Shown: positions 18,876 to 27,402, counted from the first letter of the stretch. The stretch: DNA of 64,000 bases from Cohnella candidum (GCF_003713065.1 NZ_CP033433.1:3287001-3351000); one strand, 5' to 3'. A program made the numbers and translations. Notes: a model not told the origin generated them from the sequence alone.

Positions 18876-19763
18876 TTACACCGTAAACTCCTTCACGAAC
18901 ACCGCGCTGCCCGTGATCCGCACCTCGATGCCCTCGTCCTTGAGCCGACGGACCTCCACCTTCACGCGTCCGTCTCGTCCGATCTCCAGGCCCTGCTCCA
19001 CGAGAAAGGAGGCCGACTCCCGTTCCGGCTCCAAATAGGTCAGCGCATACGCCCCCTTAACCCCCGCGGCAGTGCCGGTTACAGGATCCTCGACGGTACC
19101 CGAAAAAGCGGATGAAAAATGCCTTGCGTGCATGAACGCTTCCGGATCTTCCGTCTCGAGCCCGAACGGATGGACCGAAGCACGCGGGCGTTCCGTCAAG
19201 ATTTCGGGAAACCGCCGGTTATCCGGCTTCATTCGGGTGAAAGCCTCTTTGTCGCGGATCGGCACGAGCAGCGTCCAAATCCCCGTGCTGCCGTAGACGA
19301 TCGGGAGGTCCGGATGCAGATCCCGCTCCTCGAGCCCGATCGATCGGGCCAGCGCTGCCCGGTCCCCGCCGAACGGCTCGAACTTCGGACGGTCTTGCAT
19401 CATGCGGATCGACCAAGCGCCGTCCGGCTCTCTCAGAAATTCCATCGGCAAGTCGCCCACCCGGGTTTCCACGGTAATCCGGTCCTTGTCCGCGAACCAC
19501 CCGTTCGTTTTCAAATGGTACAGCGTCGCGACGGTCGCATGTCCGCACAGGTCCATCTCGTGTCCCGGCGTGAAATACCTCAGCCGCGCGTCCGCCGTCC
19601 GGCTCGTCTGGATGAACGTCGTCTCGTTGAATCCGACCGCGGCGGCGATTCGTTGCATCTCGGCATCCGGCATGCCGTCCGCGTCTTCGACGATGCCTGC
19701 CGGATTGCCTTTGCCCGGAATCCGGGAAAATGCCTCGTAATGCAGCACTTTAATTCCGCTCAT
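18876..19763 (-). CDS. PhzF-family isomerase
   Basis: 295 aa of the PhzF/YddE diaminopimelate-epimerase-like fold. N-terminal GKGNPAGIVEDADGMPD, the catalytic Glu in VGFNETTF, and FTPGHEMDLCGHATVATL are diagnostic. The second lobe has EDPVTGTAAG. Family members isomerise phenazine precursors or act on unknown substrates; no phenazine genes are nearby. The start at 19763 follows a GGGGGAG site. Confidence 0.88.
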   Translation of the reverse strand: MSGIKVLHYEAFSRIPGKGNPAGIVEDADGMPDAEMQRIAAAVGFNETTFIQTSRTADARLRYFTPGHEMDLCGHATVATLYHLKTNGWFADKDRITVETRVGDLPMEFLREPDGAWSIRMMQDRPKFEPFGGDRAALARSIGLEERDLHPDLPIVYGSTGIWTLLVPIRDKEAFTRMKPDNRRFPEILTERPRASVHPFGLETEDPEAFMHARHFSSAFSGTVEDPVTGTAAGVKGAYALTYLEPERESASFLVEQGLEIGRDGRVKVEVRRLKDEGIEVRITGSAVFVKEFTV

Positions 19764-19996
19764 TCCGCGCTCCCCCAATTTCAATTTTCCCCCGCGTTTT
19801 CGGGCGTTTTCGCCTCTGTTTTCCTATCATATCTCAACTGCGAAAAGCAGGATATATCGAAGTTAGATAGTTGGCAAAACAACCCAATTGTAAAAATTTA
19901 TGGCATGACTCGGAGATGAAAACCTGTTAGACTGATCCTCGTTACCCAATGAAGGCCTGAATGAAACAGGCGAAAACAAAGGGAGGAATTTTTTTC

Positions 19997-20563
19997 GTGA
20001 AAGTTTTGAAGGGGTTTAAAGGTTGGGCCAAACTGCTTGCCGTCGGCGCGCTCGCGCTTTCCATCTCCATCCCGGCAGGAGCCGCATCCGCAGCGTCGAG
20101 CTCATCCGTTTATAATATCAGCACCGGCACGCTCACCACCGCGCAGCTTAACTCGCTGCTTGCCGCCAACACCGCGAAGCTTTCGGCAACAACCACCGCA
20201 TCGTTCTCCACCAAAGTCGTGACGCTCGTCAACCAACAGCGTGCCAAAGCCGGCCTGAAGCCGGTGAAAATCAGCACGAAGCTGAGCGCATCGGCGCTGA
20301 AGAAAGCCAAGGACATGAAGGTCAACCGCTACTTCTCTCACAATTCGCCGATTCTCGGAACGCCGTTTCAGCTCATGAAGAAGCTCGGCATCACCTACCG
20401 TTACGCAGCCGAAAACATCGCGATGGGCCAGACATCCCCGGCGCAGGTCATGAAGGATTGGATGAACAGCAAAGCCCACCGTTCCATCATCATGAGCTCG
20501 AAGTACAAATATATCGGCGTTGCCTACTATCAGGGCGAATGGGTCCAGCATTTCACGGGCTAA
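19997..20563 (+). CDS. Secreted CAP-domain protein (YkwD-like)
   Basis: 188 aa. The Sec signal peptide is about 33 residues (KVLKGFKGWAKLL, then a hydrophobic core ending in AGAASAA). The CAP/SCP domain from about residue 75 has VNQQRAKAGLKPVKIS, FSHNSP, AENIAMG and NSKAHRSIIMSSKYKYIGVAY, including the conserved His and Glu of the cleft. The GTG at 19997 has GGGAGG ten bases upstream. YkwD/SafA-type CAP proteins occur in spore-formers; the function is uncertain. It is monocistronic with its own terminator. Confidence 0.88.
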   Translation: MKVLKGFKGWAKLLAVGALALSISIPAGAASAASSSSVYNISTGTLTTAQLNSLLAANTAKLSATTTASFSTKVVTLVNQQRAKAGLKPVKISTKLSASALKKAKDMKVNRYFSHNSPILGTPFQLMKKLGITYRYAAENIAMGQTSPAQVMKDWMNSKAHRSIIMSSKYKYIGVAYYQGEWVQHFTG

Positions 20564-20578
20564 TAAGTTTACAAACCA

Positions 20579-20622
20579 TAAAAGCTATGCGTGCCGCGAT
20601 CGCGGTACGCATAGCTTTTTTT
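20579..20622 (+). terminator. Terminator of the CAP-domain gene
   Basis: An 18-bp nearly perfect stem (20581-20598 with 20601-20618, one G-U) is followed by a T-run through 20622. The symmetric A/T flanks could also stop the convergent flavoprotein gene. Confidence 0.9.
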
Positions 20623-20643
20623 CGGGAGTTTTTAAAAAGCGGT

Positions 20644-21210
20644 TCAGCTTTTCAGTACGTCGTGGTCGACGTAGCGTTCGCCGTTCAGCTCGCTGATGAC
20701 GTTGATCGCGACTTTGGCGCCGTCGCCGGCCGTCACGATCGTATGCATGCTGACGCCCGCCACCGTACCGGCCGCCCATACATTCGCTTGATTCGTTCGG
20801 CCTTCCGGCGTGACGTCGACGATCGTTTTGATGCGGGGCTCGGTGCCCGGCTTCGTGGCGATGCCGCTGGCTTCCGCCATGTCGGTCAGCATGCCCGTTG
20901 CGAGGATGACATGCGTCGCTTCGTAGGTTTCTCCGCCTTCCGTCTCGATGGCGACGGAGCCGTCCTTCGCGTTCAGCTTGGAAACTTTGGCCGTCACGAA
21001 TTCGGCCCCGAATTTGGCTGCTTGCTTCTTGCCGACCGCGACGAGGTCCGGACCGGAAATATCCGGCGCGCCGTAGTGGTTTTCGATCCAGGCCCGTTTG
21101 GTGACGCTTTGGTCGCTGTCCAGCACGAGCGTTTTCTTGCCCGCTTTAGCCGTGAACAAAGCGGCGCTGGCCCCGGCAGGACCGGCTCCGATGATCGCGA
21201 TATCGTACAT
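20644..21210 (-). CDS. Small FAD-dependent oxidoreductase, thioredoxin-reductase-like
   Basis: At 188 aa it is about half of a typical thioredoxin reductase. It keeps the FAD dinucleotide fold (IIGAGPAGASAALF at residue 6), the HVILATG strand and the C-terminal FAD motif WAAGTVAG. The NADPH domain and the redox-active CxxC are absent. It may be a ferredoxin-type flavoprotein or a flavin-binding reductase with a separate electron partner. The ATG follows AAGGAG. Confidence 0.82.
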   Translation of the reverse strand: MYDIAIIGAGPAGASAALFTAKAGKKTLVLDSDQSVTKRAWIENHYGAPDISGPDLVAVGKKQAAKFGAEFVTAKVSKLNAKDGSVAIETEGGETYEATHVILATGMLTDMAEASGIATKPGTEPRIKTIVDVTPEGRTNQANVWAAGTVAGVSMHTIVTAGDGAKVAINVISELNGERYVDHDVLKS

Positions 21211-21276
21211 CTTCTTTCACTCCTTAACAAGAATGATCAATCTGCAATGATTTTATCACAGTTAGAGGGTTACTTA

Positions 21277-21315
21277 CAAAAAGCAAGAGCGGCCGCTTGT
21301 CGCGACCGCCCTCTT
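21277..21315 (-). terminator. Terminator after sspH
   Basis: AAGAGCGGCCGC (21285-21296) pairs with GCGACCGCCCTCTT (21302-21315) with small mismatches. GCTTTTTG follows on the minus strand. Confidence 0.65.
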
Positions 21316-21326
21316 CGTGGCTGCAG

Positions 21327-21512
21327 TCAGTGCGGCTCGTGAAGCCGTTCCACCGCCACCGTCTGCGTATTAATCGGATTCGTGCCGACCTGCACGGTCG
21401 CCACTCCGTTCGCTTGGTCCACTTTTTCGATCCAAACCGACTGTCCGTTATCGAGATGGACCGGGATCGTGTCCTTCGAATCGTAAATTTGCTGCGCTCT
21501 TTCCGCATTCAT
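21327..21512 (-). CDS. sspH: H-type small acid-soluble spore protein
   Basis: 61 aa, matching the SspH family from MNAERAQQIYDS at the start through VHLDNGQSVWIEKVD to VGTNPINTQTVAVERL. These proteins are made in the forespore and bind or protect DNA. GGAGG lies nine bases upstream of the ATG, which overlaps the stop of the preceding 54-aa gene, so both are read from the predicted SigG promoter at 21692-21721. Confidence 0.9.
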   Translation of the reverse strand: MNAERAQQIYDSKDTIPVHLDNGQSVWIEKVDQANGVATVQVGTNPINTQTVAVERLHEPH

Positions 21513-21673
21513 GGGTTGTCCGCCTCCATCGCGTCCGTGGTCGTTTCGGTGATCAAGCCGTTGTCGTTCGTCACTTGGCCGCCGCCCAGCCCTTCGTTGA
21601 TCATGCGGTCGACGTCCATGTCGTATTCGTCTCTTCCTTCGAAAATCGCGTCTTCCAGCGTTTCGTCCGCCAC
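21509..21673 (-). CDS. 54-aa acidic protein coupled to sspH
   Basis: Small gene starting at GTG 21673 with GAGGTGA six bases upstream and ending in TGA within CCATGAATG, overlapping the sspH start. The product is rich in Asp and Glu (ETLEDAIFEGRDEYDMDVD), then MINEGLGGGQVTNDNGL and a polar tail. I do not recognise a family. The translational coupling to sspH, the good ribosome site and the upstream SigG-type promoter argue that it is a real forespore gene. Confidence 0.72.
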   Translation of the reverse strand: MADETLEDAIFEGRDEYDMDVDRMINEGLGGGQVTNDNGLITETTTDAMEADNP

Positions 21674-21691
21674 TTGCGCTCACCTCAAACT

Positions 21692-21721
21692 CAATATGCC
21701 CCGGGCGGTTGTTTCCCATAC
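21692..21721 (-). promoter_or_regulatory. Predicted SigG promoter of the sspH operon
   Basis: On the minus strand GTATG (21721-21717), exactly 18 bases, then CATATTG (21698-21692). This fits the forespore SigG pattern GHATR-18-CATNNTA except for the last base. It starts the 54-aa/sspH operon. Confidence 0.65.
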
Positions 21722-21782
21722 GACTGGGCATTCTAAGGGCATTCCCCTTGGACAGAGAGTCCGATTGAAGGAGAGCGATGCC

Positions 21783-22676
21783 ATGCATACCGTCTGGAAG
21801 GGCGCGATCAGCTTCGGCTTGGTGCACGTCCCCGTTAAAATGTTTACCTCCACCGAGGACAAGGATGTGCATTTGCGCTACATTCATAAGCCGTGCGGCA
21901 CTCCCATCGCCTACACGCGTTCCTGCCCCCATTGCCAGAAGGAAGCGGAGTGGGAGGAAATTTCGAGAGGCTACGAGTATGAAAAAGGCCGATTCGTGCT
22001 GTTCGAAAATGAGGAGCTGGACGCGATCAAGCCCGAAAATACGAGGACGATCCAAATTCTCGACTTCGTGGACCTGACGGAAATCGATCCGCTTTATTTT
22101 CAGAAGGCTTACTATTTGTCACCCGACCAGGCGGGCGCCGGCGCTTACAGCTTGCTGCTCGAAGCGATGCGGCAGTCCGGCAAGATCGGCATCGCCAAAA
22201 TCGCCATTCGGAGCAAAAGCAGCCTCGCCGCCATCCGTGCGGTGGAGAATTGCATTTGCATGGAGACGATGCATTACCCGGACGAAATCCGCGCGCTTCA
22301 GCTCGTCCCCAATCTGCCGGAGCAAACGAACGTCAACGAGCGCGAGCTGAACATGGCCAAGCTGCTGATCGATCAGCTGTCCGCCCCGTTCGAGCCGGAG
22401 AAGTACACCGACGATTATCGGATCGCCTTGCTCGATGCCATCCAGCGGAAAATCACCGGCCAAGGCACGGACGTCGTCACGGCGCCCGCCGCGGAACGCA
22501 CGAACGTCATCGACCTGATGGCCGCGCTGCAGGCGAGCTTAGAGGCGGTCAAGACGCCCGCGCCGGCCGCAGCGCCGGCAACGGCGGAACCTGCAGCCGC
22601 AGCGGCCGGAGGAGGAAGTACGCGAACGAAGAAACCGCGGGCCCCGCGCACTCGCAAAACGGAAACGGCTCCCTGA
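21783..22676 (+). CDS. ku: Non-homologous end-joining protein Ku
   Basis: Homodimeric DNA-end-binding ring of bacterial NHEJ. The 297 aa include the signature MHTVWKGAISFGLVHVPVK, YIHKPCG-PHC, CQKEAEWEEISRGYEYEKG and VENCICMETMHYPDE. After the core (about residue 255) comes a low-complexity Ala/Pro then Lys/Arg tail, typical of Ku forms that bind DNA and recruit LigD. AAGGAG lies nine bases before the ATG. It is divergent from the SigG sspH operon and 2.2 kb from the LigD polymerase gene. Confidence 0.95.
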   Translation: MHTVWKGAISFGLVHVPVKMFTSTEDKDVHLRYIHKPCGTPIAYTRSCPHCQKEAEWEEISRGYEYEKGRFVLFENEELDAIKPENTRTIQILDFVDLTEIDPLYFQKAYYLSPDQAGAGAYSLLLEAMRQSGKIGIAKIAIRSKSSLAAIRAVENCICMETMHYPDEIRALQLVPNLPEQTNVNERELNMAKLLIDQLSAPFEPEKYTDDYRIALLDAIQRKITGQGTDVVTAPAAERTNVIDLMAALQASLEAVKTPAPAAAPATAEPAAAAAGGGSTRTKKPRAPRTRKTETAP

Positions 22677-22689
22677 GAGGGAGCCGTTT
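22663..22689 (+). terminator. Terminator after ku
   Basis: AAACGGCTCCCT (22663-22674) and AGGGAGCCGTTT (22678-22689) form a perfect 12-bp stem overlapping the ku stop, followed by TTTCTGTTT. Confidence 0.85.
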
Positions 22690-22693
22690 CTGT

Positions 22694-22930
22694 TTAGGCG
22701 AATACGTCGCCCAAGAAGAGCAGGAAAACGCCGATCAGCCCAAGCGCCATGCCTCCCAGCCGGATCGAGAGGTACAGCCCTGCATCCGTTTCATTCGAAT
22801 CCTCGTTCCCCTGTATGAATCTCCCGATGAATCGGGGATGGAGAGCCGCGAACCACGCAGTACCCGTCGAAACGATCAAAAGCATCGCCAGCATGAAGGA
22901 AATCAAGGGCGCGGCGGCCGCCATGTCCAT
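22694..22930 (-). CDS. Small two-helix membrane protein
   Basis: 78 aa with two predicted transmembrane helices (LISFMLAMLLIVSTGTAWF and LGGMALGLIGVFLLFLG) joined by a charged loop. AAGGTGG precedes the ATG. It is convergent with ku and shares its terminator region. I do not recognise the family. Confidence 0.65.
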   Translation of the reverse strand: MDMAAAAPLISFMLAMLLIVSTGTAWFAALHPRFIGRFIQGNEDSNETDAGLYLSIRLGGMALGLIGVFLLFLGDVFA

Positions 22931-23009
22931 GTCTCGTTCCCACCTTCGGTTATCCTTCTCTCCTTTCTCTATGACGCTTTCTTCGAGAAGGTGCAGGAAA
23001 ATCGTCGGC

Positions 23010-23450
23010 TTACCCCCGGAAAATTTGCAGCCAATGAGAGCCTTCCTCCCCCAGCTCCCGAAACCCGTACCGGCTGTACAGCCCCTGGGCGTCTGCCGTC
23101 ACGAGAAGGAATCTTCTCAAACTTTGGAGATCCGGATGGGACATGACGGCTTCCATCAGCTTTTTGGATAACCCGAGCCCTCGGTAATCCTCGTGGATGA
23201 AGACGTCCGTCAAATAGGCGAACGTAGCGCGATCGGACACGACCCTGGCGAACCCGACTTGTTTGCGGCGGTTTGCGTCGTCCGTTTGATAAACGCCCAG
23301 GCAAACGGCGGAGAATGCCAGGGAACGCACGAAGTCCTCGTAGCTGAGTTTAGCGGCCCAATACATGTTGGCTTGCAGATAGTCGTAGGTTCCTCTCAGG
23401 TCCAGCCAAGCCGGGTCGTCGGAGACGACGAAGGCGTCTACGGTAATCAT
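23010..23450 (-). CDS. GNAT-family N-acetyltransferase
   Basis: 146 aa. The acetyl-CoA motif is DVFIHEDYRGLGLSKKLMEAV (R-G-x-G-L), preceded by QVGFARVVSDRATFAYLTD and followed by LLVTADAQGLYSRYGF. The substrate is unknown. The ATG overlaps the stop of the MBL gene (ATGA) and AGGTGAT lies upstream, so the pair is co-translated. Confidence 0.88.
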   Translation of the reverse strand: MITVDAFVVSDDPAWLDLRGTYDYLQANMYWAAKLSYEDFVRSLAFSAVCLGVYQTDDANRRKQVGFARVVSDRATFAYLTDVFIHEDYRGLGLSKKLMEAVMSHPDLQSLRRFLLVTADAQGLYSRYGFRELGEEGSHWLQIFRG

Positions 23451-24199
23451 GGTCGGATCACCTCGCCGTCATTCGGAACGACCACCCTGCCTGTTAAACC
23501 TCTGCGCTCCATCTCGCTCTCCAACTCTTCCCGCATCAGCAAGCAGTGATTGATCGCTTCCATGTGTACCGCGACGACTTTCGTAGCGGGAGAAATCTCG
23601 GAGACTTTGGCCACGTCGTCCGCCGTCATCGTGATGGGATCCCCGACAAGGAACCTTGCGGCTCCGGCGTTCACGACCGTCCATTCCGGCCGGTAACGGC
23701 TGAGCGCTTCCTCGACTTCGGCGCAGTAGATCGTGTCCCCTGCGATATACAACGTCGGCTCCCCGTTTGCTTTGAACACGAAGCCGGAGACTTGCCCCAT
23801 TCGGAGTCCGATCTCGCCCGTGCCGTGGCGGCCGCCGGTTCGATGGAAAGTCACGCTGCCCACCGTGGTGTGTTCTTGGACCGGAATGGCGTTCGAAAAG
23901 CCTTGTTGATGCAGCGTCGGCTCATCACCCGGTTGGCACAGGAGCGGCAGGTTCTTGTCGAAAAATGTGGCCGCGGCGGCGTCCCAATGGTCTTGGTGCA
24001 GGTGGGTGACGATAAGCAGGTCGGCGTTCGCGAGCGATTCGGCCTGAACCGGCATCGGGACGAGCGGGTTGTGCCGGGCGTTCGGCGTATTGGCGATCGG
24101 CGGGTTCGCTTCCGGTTCCGACAGCATCGGATCGACGACGATCCGCAAGCCCCCGTATTCGATCGCCAGCGTGGCATGCCGGATGAGTTGAAGTTTCAT
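23447..24199 (-). CDS. MBL-fold metallo-hydrolase
   Basis: 250 aa. The metal-binding motif is THLHQDHWD near residue 66, with a second His in RTGGRHG, the Asp in IAGDTIY and a late His in VVAVHMEAINH, so both zinc sites look complete. It resembles the UPF0173/lactonase-like group of predicted hydrolases. GAGGAGG precedes the ATG. It is divergent from the Lrp-type regulator, which probably controls this gene and the downstream GNAT gene. Confidence 0.85.
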   Translation of the reverse strand: MKLQLIRHATLAIEYGGLRIVVDPMLSEPEANPPIANTPNARHNPLVPMPVQAESLANADLLIVTHLHQDHWDAAAATFFDKNLPLLCQPGDEPTLHQQGFSNAIPVQEHTTVGSVTFHRTGGRHGTGEIGLRMGQVSGFVFKANGEPTLYIAGDTIYCAEVEEALSRYRPEWTVVNAGAARFLVGDPITMTADDVAKVSEISPATKVVAVHMEAINHCLLMREELESEMERRGLTGRVVVPNDGEVIRP

Positions 24200-24329
24200 T
24201 TTGGGATTCCTCCTCTATTCGCGTTTCGCGCGTCTTGCTACAATGATAGAAAAAACCGTTCCGGTCCGGAACGGTCTGGTGAAAGCGATCGGCCTCGCCG
24301 ATTTTCATCGTGAAAGGAATTTCGCACAG

Positions 24330-24758
24330 ATGACGGAACCGCTATTGGATGAACTGGATCGGCGCATTCTGGACTGCTTGGTGGAGGACGCCACGCGCTC
24401 CCATAAGGAGATCGGGCAGCTCGTCCATCTCACGGGCCAAGCAGTAGGTGCTCGAATCCGCAAGCTGGAGGAGAGCGGCATCGTGGAAGGATACACGATC
24501 CGCTATCGGCCCGAGCGTTTGGGCAAACCGGTGCATGCCCTCGTGACCGTATTCATGCATCCGGCTTCCTCGCATGCGTCCTTCCAGCGTTTCGTCGCGG
24601 AAGACGATCGTGTCGCCGAAACGGTGCGCGTAAGCGGAGAAGGCTGCTACTGGCTGAGGGTGCACGCCGGCACGCATGACGAGCTCAACGCGTTTCTCGA
24701 CGAGCTGCTGAAGTATGGGAACTACCGCTGCAGTCTCTCGATTGGCCGGATCAAGTGA
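24330..24758 (+). CDS. Lrp/AsnC-family transcriptional regulator
   Basis: 142 aa. N-terminal winged helix LLDELDRRILDCLVEDATRSHKEIG...LTGQAVGARIRKLEESGIVEGY, then an RAM ligand domain (VHALVTVFM...VAETVRVSGEGCYWLRVHA). The ATG at 24330 puts the helix-turn-helix at the usual distance from the start. Divergent placement next to the MBL/GNAT pair suggests local control, possibly in response to an amino acid. Confidence 0.9.
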   Translation: MTEPLLDELDRRILDCLVEDATRSHKEIGQLVHLTGQAVGARIRKLEESGIVEGYTIRYRPERLGKPVHALVTVFMHPASSHASFQRFVAEDDRVAETVRVSGEGCYWLRVHAGTHDELNAFLDELLKYGNYRCSLSIGRIK

Positions 24759-24876
24759 GGCGGGCGGGATTTCGGCGAAATAGCCGAACGCTGGTACGTT
24801 ATTTCGGCCTCCGATGGGATGGGCCTTCTATGAATGGGTAAAATGGGAAAAAGCCCATTGCCGAGGAGGCGCCGCC

Positions 24877-25764
24877 ATGCCCGCGACGAAGACGATCCTG
24901 AAGCTCGGGGACTACGAGCTTAACGTCACGCACCCGGATAAAATGATATGGCCGGATATGAACATCACCAAATTGGACTATATTCAATTGCTAGCGAAAC
25001 TCGGCCCTTATCTGCTGCCCCATTCGACGGGCCGCTACCTGACGACGATCCGCTATCCGGAAGGCATCGCGGGGACGTCATTTTACCAAAAGAACGCCCC
25101 CAAACCCACGCCTCCGTTCGTCAAGATCGCCCAGGACGGCAACATCCATTACGTGGTGCTGGATTCGATGGAAACACTGGTTTGGCTGGGCAGTCTGTAC
25201 AGTCTCGAGCTCCACGTCTCCTGCGAAATCATCGGGGATCCGCTTCCCGACCGGTGGATTCTCGACATCGACCCTTCGCTGGATGAGGAGCCCCGTATTA
25301 TGGAAGCAGCGTCCCTCGTCGGCGAGCTTCTTCATTCGCTCGGTCTCGACGCCGTAGCGAAAACGTCCGGGGCCACCGGCGTCCAGGTCGTGATGCCGAT
25401 CGAGCGCGGCCCTACCTTCGACGAGCTGAGGGCTTTCGGCAAATTCGTTTCCGAGTACCTGACCGTCCGGAACCCGAAACTGTTCACGGTGGAACGGTTC
25501 AAAAAGGATCGGGGAACGCTCATTTACCTGGACTACTTGCAATTCCATCCCGGCCGGACGTTAGCCGCTCCTTACACGCCCCGTGCTCGGCCCGGCGCTC
25601 CCGTCTCCACGCCCTTAACGTGGGACGAAGTCGCCCGCAACCCGGCCCCAACTGACTTTAACCTGCTCAATATCGAACAGAGACTCAAAGAGCGCGGCGA
25701 ACTGATCTCTCAAATGAAGCCCCAGCCGCTCGGCCGCGTACTCAAGAGCATTTCCACTCTATAG
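24877..25764 (+). CDS. ligD: LigD-type DNA polymerase/primase domain protein
   Basis: Stand-alone polymerase domain (295 aa) of bacterial NHEJ. VTHPDKMIWPD and KLDYIQLLAKLGPYLLPH open the fold, the catalytic ILDIDPS carries the metal Asp pair, and KTSGATGVQVVMPI and YLDYLQ-HPGRTLAAPYTPRARPGAPVSTPLTW complete it. In the SGxxG loop the residue is Gln (GVQV) where many homologues have His. No ligase or nuclease domain is fused, so ligation must come from another gene. GAGGAGG precedes the ATG. It probably works with the nearby Ku. Confidence 0.92.
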   Translation: MPATKTILKLGDYELNVTHPDKMIWPDMNITKLDYIQLLAKLGPYLLPHSTGRYLTTIRYPEGIAGTSFYQKNAPKPTPPFVKIAQDGNIHYVVLDSMETLVWLGSLYSLELHVSCEIIGDPLPDRWILDIDPSLDEEPRIMEAASLVGELLHSLGLDAVAKTSGATGVQVVMPIERGPTFDELRAFGKFVSEYLTVRNPKLFTVERFKKDRGTLIYLDYLQFHPGRTLAAPYTPRARPGAPVSTPLTWDEVARNPAPTDFNLLNIEQRLKERGELISQMKPQPLGRVLKSISTL

Positions 25765-25770
25765 GCGCAT

Positions 25771-25823
25771 AAAAGAAGCAGCCTGTCCGCGGTGCATACC
25801 GGGTTTAAGGCTGCTTCTTTTTA
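25771..25823. terminator. Bidirectional terminator between ligD and cls
   Basis: AAAAGAAGCAGCC (25771-25783) pairs with GGCTGCTTCTTTT (25809-25821) around a 25-base loop. A/T runs on both sides suit both converging genes. Confidence 0.75.
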
Positions 25824-25829
25824 ACCGAA

Positions 25830-27257
25830 TCACAACAGCGGAGAGAGCATCCTCGCGAGCGCCTGCTTCGCCTTGACCTTTCGCGGGCGTTTGCGGAACG
25901 AGGAAAGCTCGATCTCGCGGCTGTCGTTCAGATCCTGCAAGAAGTCCCGCTCCAGCTCCGCGATGCGTTCGGCATCGAACAGCAGCGCGTTCGTTTCGAA
26001 ATTGCTGAAAAAGCTGCGCAAATCCATGTTGGCCGTCCCGACCGAGCCCATCAGATCATCGACGATGACCACTTTCGCGTGGATGAACCCCCGGCTGTAC
26101 TGCCAGAACCGTACGCCGTAGCTCATCATCTCGTCCACGTACGACAGCGTCGCGGCGTGCACGAGGTACGTGTCCGGCACGAGCGGCACGATCAGCCGGA
26201 CGTCCACTCCGCTCATCGCCGCGATTTTGAGCGCCATCGCGATGCTCGCGTCCGGGATGAAGTACGGGGTCGTGATCCAAATGCGCTTCTTCGCCACCGA
26301 CAGCGCGGCGAACAGCGTCTCGTGGATCGCGTCGTCCCGCCGGTTCGGGCCGCCGGCCACGATCTGCACCGCTTCTTTCCCCGTGCACTGATGGACGGGG
26401 AAATACGCCGGATCCTTCGGATTGTGCCGGGTCGCCGTTTCCCAATCCTTCAGGAATACCTCCTGCAGCCCGTACACCGCGTCGCCTTCCAGCGCCAAAT
26501 GCGTGTCCCGCCAGAATCCGAGCCTCGGATGTTTGCCCAAATATTCGTCCCCGAGATTGATGCCGCCCACGAATCCGAGCGTCCCGTCGACGACGAGAAT
26601 TTTGCGGTGGTTACGGTAGTTCATCCGTTTTTTCATGAACGCCGGGCGAAGGGGAAAAAAAACGGCGCATTCGGCTCCCGACTCCACCAGCGGAACGAAG
26701 TACTTTTTGTTCAAAGTAATGCTGCCGATCCCGTCGTACAGTACCCGCACCTGGACGCCCGCTTCCGCTTTGCGGATCAATTCTTCACGGAATTTTCGGC
26801 CCGTCTCGTCGTCCCGGATGATGTACGAGGAAAAATGGATGTGGTGCGTCGCGGTCCGGATCGCTTCCAACATCGCCTTATAAGCGTTCTCCGCGTTCGT
26901 CAGCACCCGCGATTTGTTGCAGCCCGTGATCGGAGCCGCTCCCGCTTTGCGCAGCAGCTTGAACAACCGCTCCTGATGGGCGAACTCAGGGCTCGGCATC
27001 TCTTCGGGCTGGGCGATCAGGTGGCTTTTCGCGATGATTTCCGCCCGCCTCTGCTCGTCGATTCCCCCGCGCTTTCTAACGCGCCGGCGGCGCTGGTATT
27101 CCCGAGCCAGAAAATAGTACAGCACGAAACCCACGATCGGGAACAAAAACAAGATAAAAAGCCAAGCCATCGCGTTGGCGGGCCTCCGATATTCCAGCAC
27201 GAGAATGGTCGCGGCCTGGAACACGAAGATGACCAAAACTCCGATGAGCCAATACAT
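25830..27257 (-). CDS. cls: Cardiolipin synthase
   Basis: 475-aa membrane phospholipase-D-family enzyme that condenses two phosphatidylglycerols. Two N-terminal transmembrane helices (residues 2-20 and 30-50) are followed by two HKD motifs: H217-x-K219-x4-D224 (HRKILVVD) and H393-x-K395-x4-D400 (HAKVVIVD). GAGGAG precedes the ATG. It is monocistronic with an extended -10 promoter upstream. Confidence 0.95.
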   Translation of the reverse strand: MYWLIGVLVIFVFQAATILVLEYRRPANAMAWLFILFLFPIVGFVLYYFLAREYQRRRRVRKRGGIDEQRRAEIIAKSHLIAQPEEMPSPEFAHQERLFKLLRKAGAAPITGCNKSRVLTNAENAYKAMLEAIRTATHHIHFSSYIIRDDETGRKFREELIRKAEAGVQVRVLYDGIGSITLNKKYFVPLVESGAECAVFFPLRPAFMKKRMNYRNHRKILVVDGTLGFVGGINLGDEYLGKHPRLGFWRDTHLALEGDAVYGLQEVFLKDWETATRHNPKDPAYFPVHQCTGKEAVQIVAGGPNRRDDAIHETLFAALSVAKKRIWITTPYFIPDASIAMALKIAAMSGVDVRLIVPLVPDTYLVHAATLSYVDEMMSYGVRFWQYSRGFIHAKVVIVDDLMGSVGTANMDLRSFFSNFETNALLFDAERIAELERDFLQDLNDSREIELSSFRKRPRKVKAKQALARMLSPLL

Positions 27258-27295
27258 GCGATACTCCTCTTTTCGCCGTAGCTTGTCAGATGACC

Positions 27296-27304
27296 ATTAT
27301 ACCA
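27296..27304 (-). promoter_or_regulatory. Extended -10 promoter of cls
   Basis: On the minus strand TGGTATAAT is a perfect -10 hexamer (27301-27296) with the TG extension; the -35 region is weak. It lies 39 bases upstream of the cls start. Confidence 0.55.
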
Positions 27305-27365
27305 TCATTACCCATCAAGCGAGGCAGGAATCAAGCCGCCGGCATCGCCCTCACCGAATGACCAA

Positions 27366-27402
27366 ATAAAAAAGCCCTGCCGGACTACCCTCCGCAGGGC
27401 TT
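27366..27402 (-). terminator. Terminator at the end of the polysaccharide operon
   Basis: AAGCCCTGC (27372-27380) and GCAGGGCTT (27394-27402) form a 9-bp stem followed on the minus strand by TTTTTTATTTGG. It is 13 bases past the last glycosyltransferase stop. Confidence 0.85.
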
